Below, piece after piece: positions 47,233 to 58,948 of a stretch of DNA of 64,000 nt. The stretch lies in contig NC_072450.1 of assembly GCF_027596085.1 (NCBI RefSeq), positions 31,277,676-31,341,675 of the forward strand. The letters are read 5' to 3'. Source of the DNA: Anoplopoma fimbria. Lineage: Eukaryota > Chordata > Actinopteri > Perciformes > Anoplopomatidae. The translations under genes and the position numbers were made by a program. Numbering within the stretch: position 1 is the first letter of the stretch; each line of letters starts with the position of its first letter. The notes beneath the pieces were generated by a model. It was given only the letters and a program-made list of their open reading frames with translations, searched no databases and had not been told where the DNA came from.

Positions 47233-49541
47233 TAGATCCATTCTCAGCAGGACACTTTTCCTCTGCATTATCAATGTCATTGCTTTATGCCGTTATTTCC
47301 CTCTTGTATATGGGGCATACTGTTTTTCTAGAATCCTGTTGTTTTCATTTCCATTTAGCTTTCTCTCCCTGAGTATCAGTCTTCACAGTCGCAGTGTTTA
47401 AAAGGGCTCTGCTGTGAAAAAATAAATAAATAAAATGGCTTTAAAGGAGTCTTGCTGGAAGTCGATGCAGAGCTAACCAATGCCTGACTGCTTTTGAGAA
47501 AAAACACCAGTTCAATTGCCTTTTTCTCTGGATTTCAGCTGAAAATAGAGAGAAGCAACAGTGTCAGACAAGAGAGTCAACACACTGTGAATACTTGCTC
47601 ATGCTGGCCTTTTTTCTTCATGTTCAAAATGTACAAAAGTCATTTTTCGAATGAAATAATAAAAAAAGAAAGATAACATGGGAGACAAATTAAAGAACAA
47701 ATGTAAGTGGATTGCCCTCCATTCATGTGGTGACAGCATGTGTAGCCTGTGTGAAACTGTCTTCTCGCTGCCTTAACTGCAATTTAAGTACAACACTTAT
47801 CAAAGCTCTTTTTGTTGCATATTTTTTGTTATTTGCAAATTAATATAGACTATTTCAGATTTTCCTTTGAAAATATCTATACTGTACATGTTAAGCTCAT
47901 ATAAAAGACATGAACAAGGCATTGGATAATAAACACAAACTGTGCAAACTCCTACGCTGTTCATAACTTAAGGAGCACATGCATGCATTATTCTACGCTG
48001 TTTCATATGGAACCTGAGCTTTATTTTCTGGATTTCCAAAAATTGGCATAAACTTTGCTACATTAAAATAAAAAAAATAAAAAATAATATTCAATTTTAT
48101 TAATGGAGCGCATATGGCATATGACAGAGGTACACCATAGACTGTATTATCTAAGCTACCCTGTCCTTAATTATGGATTACTTTAAGCATTAATACAACT
48201 TAAACAGGTTTACTCCCTGTACAGTTGAATGAGCGGGGAAATTAACTACAGAAACCAAGGATGTTTTTTGTACAAGGCTGTAACATGTTTATGTCTGCTG
48301 TAAAGTTGGTCATTTTGAAATGGGTGTCTATGGGGATTGACTGCCATTTGGAGAAAGCCTCAAGAGGCCAACTGATGAAATGTAGACACTTGCCACTGGA
48401 CATATGCTCATAAACATCAGAGAAGGAAACGTGTGGACTGGATAAAGTGAACGGACCTGGAGACGTTGACCGCCCATGGCCGCCATCAAAAAGCGGAGTA
48501 GACAGCCCCTGGAGGAAAGGGAGCACAGCTAAGATGGAAGCTAAGCTAACCCAACTAGGACTTAAATATTATAAACAAGTAGCTTTGACACACATCTAAA
48601 GCTTATTGCATAGTTTGGAGCGTGGCCTACCATCAAGGTTTTACTGTGCACTCAAGGGACAAGCTCACCAGTAGGCTCTTGCTTGTGCAAAATGAAAAGA
48701 AAACATAATCTTCTCATGTCTACTCAGCAGGGCCACAAAAACATATTACTATATAGTAGAAGGGCCCTTTGTGATGCAATGCCCAAGGGTCGATGAAGGT
48801 CCTGATGCGCCTAAGGTTGGAAGAAAATAATTGCGTGAAAACGACAAAGGATATCTGGTAAACGTTCGCGCTAATTGGAGGATTTTAAAATAAACTGCCC
48901 ATGATGAAGCTTATTTTCTGTATCTGAACATCACAGCTTCTTTCATCCGCAACTTCTAGATACCTTAAGATAAGGGATTTCAGCAACCTTGCCTGAAGCA
49001 CTTTCATGGGGGAAAAAAACACTGCAAATTATGTTTTTAAAATTAAGGAAGAGAAAAAAAGCATTTGATGTTAATGATGAACACATCCCACACAGAGAAT
49101 TATCCAATACTCCCTGCTGATCAAATATACTTGAAACAATAACAAGGATATGTATTATTAATGCAGTAATCCATCCATGATATTGGAAGTGGATTTACAA
49201 TATTGTAGAACTTCACAGTAAATCCTTTGTGGTATTAATTTGTTCAAAATGGTTCACCCAGCTAAGAACTATTTACACCAATTACTTTTGACTGTAGTAA
49301 AAAAAATAATGAAAAAAAAGATTGAATCAAGTTGGAGTTGTGGTTTGGTTAATAGATAAAATGAAGTTGAAGTGAGGTGCTCAGTGAGAACGACAGCTTC
49401 CAGCGTCACTTCAAGATGTCATGGTGGATAGGATCTGTTCCATCTTCTCCACATCCATGATGTTGGTTCAAGGCAGCCACTTTGCTTGCTTCTGCTCCCT
49501 CAGTTGCCATCGTCCGAGATTGACTCTTTGGACGGGGTTGC
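46467..49541. other. Non-coding stretch with one CT microsatellite
   Basis: The (CT)n tract at 47185-47228 is the only clear feature. No gene, RNA or transposon end is recognised. Confidence 0.4.
47185..47228. repeat. (CT)n microsatellite
   Basis: Twenty-two CT units. Confidence 0.96.
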
Positions 49542-49662
49542 ATGAGTGAGGGAAACCCATTACATGAGTGCAACAATAAAGATCAGCATCAAAATTACCA
49601 GCAAGATCCGGCCAACCTATCTTTGACTGCAGCTCGTGCAACAACTGGAGTAGGAGCTGGGC

Positions 49663-49920
49663 TTGGGGCAGTTTTTTTATCTCCTTTCATTCAGTTCACT
49701 ACTAGGACATGTTTGCACCTTGATGGGTAGTGAGTGCAGTGATCTCTCTCAGGGTGAAAAGACAGAGCATCTTCCAACTAAACCAATAGCAGTACAAATG
49801 CGCCAGTATACTCCATCAGAACTGCTTTTTGGACGGTTGACCCTCTCCCGAATCACCCTGCTACCACATCTTTCAAATGTTGACAATATACTTATTGCAC
49901 AACTGAGGGCAACACTATGA
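49663..49920 (+). pseudogene. Possible relic of a retroelement integrase C-terminus
   Basis: The open frame contains IAVQMRQYTPSELLFGR (about residues 42-58) followed by a run ending NILIAQLRATL. The xTPxELLFGR arrangement is typical of the region after the integrase core in LTR retroelements and endogenous retroviruses. There is no catalytic DDE residue or zinc finger in this or adjacent frames, and the rest of the element is not seen. About 250 bases further on, TCTAATAAAGTGTCTCCTCT has an LTR-R/U5 flavour. The motif is short, so chance resemblance is possible. Confidence 0.3.
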
Positions 49921-50489
49921 ATCTTCTTGTGTGGCCATTCGGAACAGCTAAATGCTTCAACAACAGTTTGTAGAAACTTCTAGTTCTCTCTAGAATAACG
50001 CAGCTCTGAGGCTTGTTGGAGGGCTACTCATAGAACTGAACAGTACTCGTAGTACTGTTTGTCCGTCGTAACGACCAGGCTTTGACCTTGTTTGAAGCAA
50101 TTTATGGTTGCATCTTTGTGGCAGAGGAACACAGAGCATGGGTTGGGGTTGTTTATGTGCGAGTTTCTAATAAAGTGTCTCCTCTCAGACATAGCATTGA
50201 GGCCGTGTCAAGCATATATTTCATTTGTTAATAAAAACCAGTGAATGTGATATAATTAGGGGACGGAGAGAAGGACAGAGAGCTGTTGTTCCAAGCTGTC
50301 AGTCACAACATGTCATTTAATCCTTTACCTATTAATATATACAAGGTAGTCCACTTGTTGTTATTGAATGTTCTCAAATTAAAATACAACCATTTCCTTT
50401 TATGGCACAGCCAGCAACCCACCTAATCTGAGACTTTTTACGCCTCTGGGCAAGCGACAGCCGAGGCCTGATTATTCTGTTTTCGGTGT
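49921..50489. other. Non-coding stretch
   Basis: Includes an AATAAAG signal near 50168-50174 that could belong to the putative retroelement relic. Otherwise nothing recognised. Confidence 0.35.
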
Positions 50490-50735
50490 TCTGTCTGCCT
50501 GTCCGTTCGTCTGTACATAACACTCTCGTGAATTCGATACCTCAGGAATTCTGAGGGAATTTCTTCAAATTTGGCACAAACATCCACTTGGACCAGAGGA
50601 GGAACTGATTAGAATTTGGTGGACAAAGGTCTAGACCTCACAACACACATTTTTGGCTCAAATATCCATATGCTAATTATGAGAGTTTCACATGAGGACA
50701 ACATGATGAAGTGATGATATTTTGGACAAACATGG
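50490..50735 (+). repeat. Interspersed teleost repeat (GGGAATTTCTTCAAATTTGG type)
   Basis: GTCTGCCTGTCCGTTCGTCT, CTCGTGAATTCGATACCTCA, GGGAATTTCTTCAAATTTGG, CACAAACATCCACTTGGACC and ATTAGAATTTGGTGGACAAA follow the order of an abundant fish repeat. It is degraded on the right, where CATATGCTAATTATGA and TGATGAAGTGATGATATTTT remain. Confidence 0.75.
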
Positions 50736-53700
50736 ATTTAAACATACAGCCGCAAGGCAGTAATGTTAGTTTAAATTCAGAATTGCACTGTCCTGATTAT
50801 TGCACTAAAACACTAGAACCACTGAACCATTACCCACAACATGTGAGACACTCAACACATCCCTACTGTTATAAGTGAAGTTTTGTGGTCAGGTACAGTA
50901 CAGTGTGTACATACTTGCAGGGAGTCTTCCCCACGTAGATAAAGAGGTAAATTGAAACTTAAGGGCAAAACACAAAATGGAGTCAGAAAGCAGAGAAGGG
51001 ATGCAGTCAGTAGATTGATGAACAGCTTCAAACCAGTGGCATGGTCTTCATTCACTACAGCTCTGAAATGACGTTGTCAATTTGCATTGCAAGCGGTCAA
51101 GCACTCTCTCCAGATGATTGAGATGACAAATGTTCAGTGTGTCATGATTGCGGTGCAGACTTTTTTTGTGACATTACTGTAAGTGAAAACATCACAGATA
51201 CATAAACCCAAGACATTTGCGGATTTCATGGTAGCTTGGAAACAATTCTACCGTACCTGCTGAAGGATATTTGAAAGTGCATTCACCACTGAAGGTTGGA
51301 TGCTGAACAGAAGACAGTTTACCAGGGGGGAAATAAAGCACAAAGGATGCACCTTCAAAGAATTCACAAATAATGTTTGATTAAAAATGTAAAGAAATGT
51401 ATGGGGTACATATGTTTCCATTTCAAAAAACTATTGCTTACATGCATGTGTTTACAGTATGTTTGGGCCTTAGGCGGCAACTCCACTCGTGTGTGCGTCT
51501 CTGCTCCTCAAGTGCCAGTGAGGTCCCTTACATTATTCTACTCCTATCATGCAGAAATTGCCTGGACAGCCATTTGGCTCGTGTTTGCCATCCATTTGTA
51601 ATCCGGATAGAGAGGCCATGACTGCTCGGGCCTCGGGACAGCAGCAAAATCAATTGGCTAGAAATGACATCTGCCAGAATCTGCCACTGGAGCGCTCGTA
51701 GGTACCATAAATGAAATCACAAGCCCTAATTGTGTGCTGATTTATTCACTTGTCTGAGTGCATCGCGCTGGACCAGCTAGTAGCCCCAGAGCCCTGTCTG
51801 TGCGCTTGGTCATACATAACACATTTATTTATTTACCCACCGCTTCTGATTCACAGCATCACTGGGGGATATAGAGCACCCCTCCCCCCCCCCCAACACA
51901 CACACCCTCCATTCCTTTGCCTACCCCCCCCCACATTTGATTAATTCAGTTTTTTTTTCTCCCTCTTTTTCGAGGCGGCGTGTAAAAATGAAATGGCTGC
52001 GGAGACAACTGTCACTTGGCTCAAGTAAGATAAATATGTCGATGCCTGAAGAGGTTAGAGCGTGCTCGCGTGTTTGACTGCATTCAGAATAGAGAGATTA
52101 TTTTTTTTCGAGCATTCTTTTTTATTGCATTTTTTGAGGAAAACCGTTCTTTCTCTATCTTTGAGACATAGTCAAGGCTGCTCGGTGATGCCAGTTTTGC
52201 ATGTGACATTTTGGCAAACAGCGGCATCACTATGAGACCACAGGCGCATTTGAAAGCATCCCAGACATCATTTCCACCCTACACCCCCCCCTTCTCTGAC
52301 CCTTGATAAAAGGACACTATTGCCCCTGATGTGATATTTCCTCCATGCTGCCAGACTCTTTTGGGCCGGTAGTCTGCTGAAACTTTAACCTAGCTCTAAC
52401 ACAGGTATAAATAAAACATGAAACAATGCCTGCAAAAGTGTCTGTGAGGCAGTTCGACATCAAAAATTGATACAGCCTCTGCAGTCGCGACCAAGAGATT
52501 TATCTAAACCCAGGAGTTCATCTTGCTCTTCCTGTCACCTAGGCGACAGTCACAGAGGTTACAAGCATGCTCGAGATGATTCCACTGAAAGGAAATGGAC
52601 AAGGGAGAAAACCCTGTTTTTCATTATATCATGGGAGAGAGGCAAATAGAAATGGGGGGGGGCTGAATAATAAGGAACTTAACGGGAAGAAGAGAGAAAG
52701 AGATAAAGGGACCAAGAGAGAGAGAGAGAGAGAGAGAAGAGACCAAATGTGAAAGCCATTTTGGGGATGAAAAATAAGTAAATGACCTCTCAAAAATTTG
52801 GCAGAGAGGGATACGAGGCATGTGGGAGAGAGTCTGTATTTGTGCGACTGAAATCTGCCTTTGATGAAGCCATCTTTAAAATATCAAACGCGTCGTCGCA
52901 GTTCTCGCTCAAATGACATTTTTACAATATTTGTCCTACATTGCTGTTAGCGACATCGGGATGTGTGAACACGGCAGTGCGGCGGCCAGTGGGGAGATGG
53001 TGCCACGGTATCATTTAACGCGGCGAACAGCCCTGCCTTTTCCAGCTCATTAGCCATCCCCTTCTTTGTCCCAGGCCATTTGATAGCAGCATTAATCTAC
53101 AGCTCCACTCGGCTTCCTCTCCCTATTTACCGGTATTTCATGAAGATTACACCACTCAACCGTGTAAATGTATGCCTTTTTTTTCCCCTCCCCCCCCGCC
53201 CCCGCTGCTAATGTGAGGCCCCAAACTCTGTGGAGTACCTTGTATAAACTTCTGCGACATACGGCGGATTAAACACTGCATTTCCCCAAAAGCCCAAAGA
53301 GATGAGAGGCGGGAGTGAATGAAAGGGGATCAAAGCGTCCACCAGCGAGCCCTCTTCCCCACTTGTACGTTTTTTTCCCCCGCAATGTCGTGTGTGTTTA
53401 CCACCGACATGGATGGCACGCTGCCATGAACACCGTCGTCCTTTGATGAGGATCACCTGCCATTTTGAGAGAGTAACTCGCTTGTCAGTCACGATGGTAT
53501 TAAATAAAGTGACAGAAAAGCCATGTCCTGTCATGTCCTAATATCAGATTAAACATCTTCTCTCTCTTTTAAAGTGTGAAACCCAACATTATCAACACTA
53601 TGCTTCATTAAAATGGAGAACATTGGCATTTTTTTTTCTAACCACTTCAAACAACTACAAGAAGCAGTCCAAACAGACATCGGCAATGCCATATGTCTTT

Positions 53701-54393
53701 AAATCTGAACTTAACTCACTCTGCTCATCTGTGTGGTGCAGAAATAAAGACAAAAACAATACTTAAATATGGGAGGCTTTGGCATATGGAGCCATATACC
53801 ACTCTTAAGGGTAGGTAATCCTCAGGGAGAAGAGCTGAACCCACGTCATGAAATACCACAACTACTTTGTCACAAACTTCTTAGAGCCCAGTTTTTCTCT
53901 GGGTAGAGCAGCAGCTCTGTGATCAGACTGGCAGACTCCGTCTCTCATGGGGTATCTGACTTTTTCTCGGGGAAAGACAGGGAACGCAAACTCAGTCTGC
54001 CTAGAGCTTGCCATTCATCCAGACTTGAGAGGTTTGGGTGTATTTGGCATTTAGAGAGTCAGTGGCCTGTTTGAAGGTGAGTCCATTCATTCTCTTTTCC
54101 CTGCGAGGGTTTGCACTGTATAATGAAACCTGAAATCAGTTGTCTGCCAATAAATGGCAATTCCATCTTTTCATTGTGGCATTTACTGCCATGTTCTGTT
54201 TTTATTTCGGGTTAAGGCAGAGGTACAGCCATTTCTCTTGGAATAAGTACAATTGCTTAAGTGTGAAAGATGTCCTACTCAAGCAGCTCAGTGTCCCAGA
54301 GTCATGAAAAAATAAAAAGAAGATCACCGTGTAAATGAAGTTGAACTTGTTGACATCGATGAGAATGCATAATGATTTTTCTTTTAAATTATG
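50736..54393. other. Non-coding stretch with dense single-copy-looking sequence
   Basis: Short frames only. 51480-51700 and 51960-53140 are rich in balanced non-repetitive sequence and could include conserved elements. An (AG)n tract lies at 52715-52737. C-runs lie near 51886-51897 and 53188-53200. No gene supported. Confidence 0.4.
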
Positions 54394-54710
54394 GGTAACA
54401 CTTTATAATAACTGCACGCTATGAAGCATTAGTTAGGTATGAATAAACACTTAATTCATTAATAATAAAGCATTGTTCCTACATTAATACGCATTAGTAT
54501 ATAATTAATAAACACATTTATTAATGTTTAATTATTGATTAATAAGCTCATCTATAATGTGATTAATAATTTATAAATTATGATTTCCCCATTTCTAAAT
54601 TAAGTTTTATATAAATTACAAACCAATTATTTCGGAGTTGTTAATAGTTCATAAGATAATTTATAAAGTTTAAGTTAATAATTAAGAAATTATTTAAATA
54701 TACATTTATG
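54394..54710. repeat. Left terminal inverted repeat, running into the gap
   Basis: The first 20 bp are identical to the right end. About 150 bp of AT-rich sequence with no right-hand counterpart follow. Then from TTCCCCATTTCTAAATTAAG (about 54583) the match to the right repeat resumes and continues to ACATTTATG at the gap edge, so the repeat may extend into the missing sequence. Confidence 0.85.
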
Positions 54711-54810
54711 NNNNNNNNNNNNNNNNNNNNNNNNNNNNNNNNNNNNNNNNNNNNNNNNNNNNNNNNNNNNNNNNNNNNNNNNNNNNNNNNNNNNNNNNNN
54801 NNNNNNNNNN
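54711..54810. other. Assembly gap (100 N)
   Basis: Exactly 100 N, a conventional placeholder for a gap of unknown size. The 5' part of the reverse transcriptase unit, probably including an endonuclease domain, is missing here. Confidence 0.98.
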
Positions 54811-56974
54811 GTTGTTAAGGAACTTCAAGATGTCTAATGTGAAGAAATTTGAAAACAATTTATCTAGTAATCAATGGAATTCAACTTTGTCAACTTCTGA
54901 TTTGATTAAAGCATACTCTAGTTTTAACAATGAATTCTTTGGCATTTTCAATCAATCCTTTCCATTGGAAAAACAATCCATTAAGCCCAAAATCCACAAA
55001 TCTTGGCTGACCAAAGAGCTCAAAAAAAGCATATCAAAAAAACACAAACTATACAAAGACTATTTGACAAATCCCTCTCCCCTGAACTTTAATATGTATT
55101 CAAAGTACAGAAATAAACTCAACCATATGTTGAGAAAATCTAAGAGAAATCATTACCAACAGAAATTGAATACATCAAAAAATGATATGAAGAAGACATG
55201 GGCCATTATTAATGAAGTTATCAACAAACCCTCATCAAAAATTAATTCTCAGAGCATATTTTATAATAACGATTCTAGTATTGAGGATCCCATTGAAATT
55301 GCTGAAGAATTCAATACTTATTTTGTCAATATTGGTCCCGCTTTGGCTGCAAAAATCCCTCTAACACCACTCTATTCTAACAGTACAGGACCTCCTTCCA
55401 GTCAATCAATGTTTCATTTTTCTACTGTGGATGAAAAAGAAATATGGGATATTGTATCAAGTCTAAAGTCAACAAGTGCTGGTTTTGATGATCTCAAAAT
55501 GAAATTAGTGAAGCAGTGTCTCCCCACCATTGTAAAACCACTGTGTCATATTTTTAACTGTTCTCTTCAATCAGGTGTAGTACCAGACCAACTGAAATGG
55601 GCTAAGGTTATTCCCATATTTAAAAATGGGGATCCATCACTATTTTCAAATTATAGACCAATTTCTTTATTACCTTGCTTCTCCAAAATTCTCGAAAAAA
55701 TTGTATATAATAGATTAATTGCACATCTTAAAGAAAATAACTTATTGTATGATTATCAGTTTGGTTTCCGTGCCAAACATTCTACCTCTATGGCCCTGGT
55801 CCAATTAGTTAACAGAATATCTTCAGCTTTGGACAACAAGGAACTCACAATTGGAGTGTTCATTGATTTATCCAAGGCTTTTGATACCGTTGATCCGAAT
55901 ATATTATTAACTAAGCTACAGGCTCATGGGGTTTCTGGGACTGAGCTTAATTGGTTTAAAAGTTATCTGTTCAACAGGAAACAGTATGTAGTATGGAATG
56001 GAGCTAACTCGACTTACAGTCATCTACAGTGTGGAGTTCCTCAAGGTTCCATACTTGGACCTCTTTTATTCCTTATTTATATTAATGATTTGCATTTAAT
56101 ATCTGATGAAGCTCTTTTTATTTTGTATGCCGATGACACAAATATTTTCATTACCGATAAAGATGAACACAAGTTGATAGATCGAATGAATAGCGTACTC
56201 GATCGGCTGGATAACTGGTTCAAATTCAACAAATTATCCCTTAATGTAGAGAAGTGTGCTTATATGATATTTAAGCCTAAAAATATTATTCTATCCGATC
56301 CTATCCAGCCAATTTTTATGGCGAACAATGCACTTGCTAATGTTTCCAATGTTAAGTTCCTTGGGGTTTTTATTGACCATAAGCTCAATTGGAAAAAACA
56401 CATATCACAGGTGTCCAATAAATTGGCTAGAAACATTGGGGTTATTAGACGAGTAAGACACGTGCTGTCAAGGAAAATTTGTATGGATTTATATTACTGC
56501 CTTATTTATCCCTTTATATCCTATGGTAATATAGTATGGGCTAGTACATACAAAACCAGTGTAAATTCGATTTTTCTGTTACAGAAAAAATTTGTTAGAT
56601 CTGTAACCAACTCCAGTTGGGACGCTCATAGTGCTCCATTATTTCGGAATCTGGAGTTGCTAAGCATATATGATGTGAATACTCTTCAGATCGGCACTTT
56701 TGTTTTCCAGTTTTTCAATAATTTACTTCCTTCTTCTTTTAACAGTTTTTTTATAACCAGGTCACAGATCCATAGTCATCAGACCAGATCTGTAGATCTC
56801 CTTCACCGGCAATTTTTCAGAACAAATCTGGGACAGTTTTCTATTAGGGACAGAGGTCCAGTCGTTTGGAACAGTTTTCCAGCTACTCTACGTAAACACT
56901 CATCTTTAGCTACTTTCAAAAAATATCTTAAAATGTACCTAATTTTAAAAGCCTATGATAATATGATAAACTGA
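54811..56974 (+). CDS. Non-LTR retrotransposon reverse transcriptase, 5' end lost in gap
   Basis: The frame is open from the gap edge to TGA at 56972-56974, about 720 codons without a stop. It copies its own RNA into DNA at a nicked target. Relative to position 54812, an N-terminal linker is followed by the reverse transcriptase domain at about 265-540: VIPIFKNGD (266-274), YRPISLLP (281-288), FGFRAKHST (317-325), motif A FIDLSKAFDTVD with Asp352, GVPQGSILGPLLF (408-420) and the catalytic YADD (439-442). After it comes a thumb/C-terminal region with WFKFNKLSLNVEKC and LGVFIDHKLNW. The layout fits the Jockey/CR1/L2/Rex1 assemblage; I do not assign a clade. The apurinic-type endonuclease expected upstream would lie in the gap. 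The frame is undamaged where visible. The first residues read from a TTG and do not mark a real start. Confidence 0.93.
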
Positions 56975-57424
56975 ATGTATGCTGTATTGTCTTTTTGCTT
57001 GTTAGTTATATCTTTACTTTGCTTTTTTACTTTTACTCAAATGTATTCTCATTTTTGTAAAATGACTTTGTAGTTGTTTTATCTCTATAATTTTACTTTT
57101 GTTTGTCTTTTCTTTTCTTTTACTTTATTTTCTTTACCTTATTGTATTTTAATGTCAGGTGGACATCCTTAATAAGCCCTTCGGGGTTTCTTTTGTCCCA
57201 CCCGTGCATCTATGTATGTCTATGCAAATCTTCTTGCCTTTTTTGGCTTCCTGAAGGGACGACCGGCGCTAAAACAGAGCGTTTCGGATAAGAAGTAACT
57301 AACATAAGAAATAAATATGCACCCGAAAAAGAGCAAAATAGGTCCCATTTAAGTCATTTGCCATTTCGTTTTTTAAATAATTTGTATGACCTTACTTCAA
57401 GACAAAAAAGAGAGTAAAGTTATT
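56975..57424 (+). other. 3' region of the LINE
   Basis: A T-rich stretch to about 57150, then a small stem-loop (AAGCCC-TTCG-GGGTTT at about 57173-57188), a CTGAAGGGACGACCGGCGC portion and AATAAAT near 57309-57315. The exact end of the LINE is not evident: there is no poly-A or clear terminal microsatellite before the next block. Confidence 0.5.
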
Positions 57425-57560
57425 TGTCTGTTAGCGCTTCCGGTTAAATAATTTCCGGGTCATGTACTTCCGGTTTGGTAACTTTGGTTAGCGGTAGGAC
57501 GACTGCGTTCTCCAGAGAGTTATCCGCTTGCATCCACTACGAAGCATCCTAGAGGAATTG
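57425..57560. promoter_or_regulatory. Promoter-like block with clustered ETS motifs
   Basis: Three CTTCCGG/TTCCGGG-type motifs within about 40 bp (GCGCTTCCGGTT near 57434, TTTCCGGGTC near 57451, TACTTCCGGTTT near 57465), then GGTTAGCGGTAGGACGACTG. Such clusters are typical of TATA-less housekeeping promoters (GABP/ETS family). It lies between the LINE 3' region and the right inverted repeat. It may be a remnant of a transposase promoter or belong to either element. Confidence 0.4.
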
Positions 57561-57820
57561 CTGTAAATTCATTAATTTGACATCGGACATGTTAAAGATA
57601 AATTATCGGTAATGATTTCATCAAGTATGCTTGATAAGTTACTTAACAAACGGGTTTATATACAATTTTATGTAAGCTAACAGCTATGCTAGCAGCCGTG
57701 ATAAATGTTAGCTAAGAAGCAATGTGTATTGATATTAACAACTATGTTTTTATTTTGAGTTTATTAAACATCTATTAACAGCCCCCTAACCATTAGTGCG
57801 CGTGTAGATCACATCTATAG

Positions 57821-57960
57821 CATAAATGTACATCTAAATAATATCTTAATCATTAACTTACACTTTTTAATGATCTCATGAACCGCTAAAAACTTCTTAA
57901 TAATTGATACAAAACTTAATTTAGAAATGGGGAATACATAAGTTATTATAAAGTGTTACC
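57821..57960. repeat. Right terminal inverted repeat
   Basis: 140 bp. Its complement starts GGTAACACTTTATAATAACT and aligns with the left repeat through TTCCCCATTTCTAAATTAAG to ACATTTATG, but lacks the 150-bp left-specific segment. Confidence 0.85.
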
Positions 57961-58317
57961 AAATTAGGATACACAATTGGATGGGAGGATATAGAGAGGC
58001 CTTTATCCTTTCCTCAGGCCCAGCTGGCCAATACGATGTTCAATTCCAGGCTATTAGGTCGACCCAATAGAAGACACTGGCAGCTATTCCTCAGCCTCCA
58101 TTAGTTCTGTGTGACTTTAAGGCCGGTGACTTTAAGACAGATATTGAACTGAAATGACTAGAGATGGCATCGGTGTCCAACACATGGCCAACAGTTTCAC
58201 AGTATTTTGTTGCTAAGAATGTACCGGGTGTATTTTGCTACGAGAAATGAGCGACCATGGATCCTCTCAGCAAATTAAGTGCAGCACATTGCAATACAAA
58301 GTAGTGTGTTGATGAGC
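57961..58317. other. Non-coding stretch
   Basis: Begins with the right copy of the imperfect target duplication. Otherwise nothing is recognised. Confidence 0.4.
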
Positions 58318-58376
58318 GCCACTCGCACTCATCAACGTGTCACTGTCAATTGGAAGGCTAACTGTCTCCCTGCGAG
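58318..58376. repeat. Local direct repeat, copy 1
   Basis: 59 bp matching 58889-58948 with five transitions and one 1-bp indel. Both copies contain TCAATTGG and GGCTAACTGTCTCCC. Confidence 0.9.
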
Positions 58377-58888
58377 ATGCAAAGTGAATGGCTTTGTTCA
58401 TATTTTAGGAGTTTCTCAAGAAGTAAATAAATCTTCACCTTGATGGCTCATTTTGAAAAAGAAAAGTATGTTTTAATTAATTTCCCAAATCATGTTTTTT
58501 TGCGCATCCAGGTTATGTCAGTAAAACCAGTGTGGGTTCGTTTGATAATATAACTGAAATGTTCCTAAATCTTTTTATTATTATCATTATTATTGCCATT
58601 ATTATTATTATCATCATTACTATTGTGCACTCAAGGACACATCAATCAAACTAGTGTTGATTTATTCATTTTAAGAATGTTTTTCATCTGTTTTTTGCAA
58701 ACGAACTCTGCATTTCTGTAGCTCCCATTAAGATCTGACGTCTTGAAAGAAGACAGCTTTGCGAGGACGTGTGGGCGGCTGGTGAACGGACAAATAAGGC
58801 ACATCACAGAGGTAAACGGTCCAGAGCTTCTTTAACGGGTTATATCAAGAGAACCATCAAATGGCCAGTTGGCTGAGCTAACACGCTC
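58377..58888. other. Non-coding stretch between the two direct-repeat copies
   Basis: Includes an imperfect ATT/ATC simple-repeat tract at about 58570-58625. No gene supported. Confidence 0.45.
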
Positions 58889-58948
58889 GCCACTCGCGCT
58901 CATCAATGTGTCATTGTCAATTGGGGAGGCTAACTGTCTCCCCGCGAG
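58889..58948. repeat. Local direct repeat, copy 2
   Basis: 60 bp, same orientation as copy 1 and 571 bp downstream of its start. It differs only by transitions and one extra G. Confidence 0.9.

Larger units (their letters stand above)
54394..57960 (+). mobile_element. TIR-bounded element enclosing a LINE-type reverse transcriptase
   Basis: The left end GGTAACACTTTATAATAACT is exactly repeated in inverted form at 57941-57960. Eight bases flanking left (AAATTATG, 54386-54393) and right (AAATTAGG, 57961-57968) match at seven positions, as for a DNA transposon with 8-bp target duplications (hAT, P and Merlin make duplications of about this size; the GG end does not fit canonical hAT). Inside lie a 100-N gap, a 720-codon reverse transcriptase frame, its 3' region and a CpG-containing promoter-like block. 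No transposase is visible. The simplest reading is a LINE inserted in a non-autonomous or gutted DNA transposon. The gap hides the junction on the left. Confidence 0.75.

Noticed and set aside
54711..54810. 100-N block as a biological feature
   Set aside because: It is an assembly placeholder; its position matters only because it hides the LINE 5' end and part of the inverted repeat.
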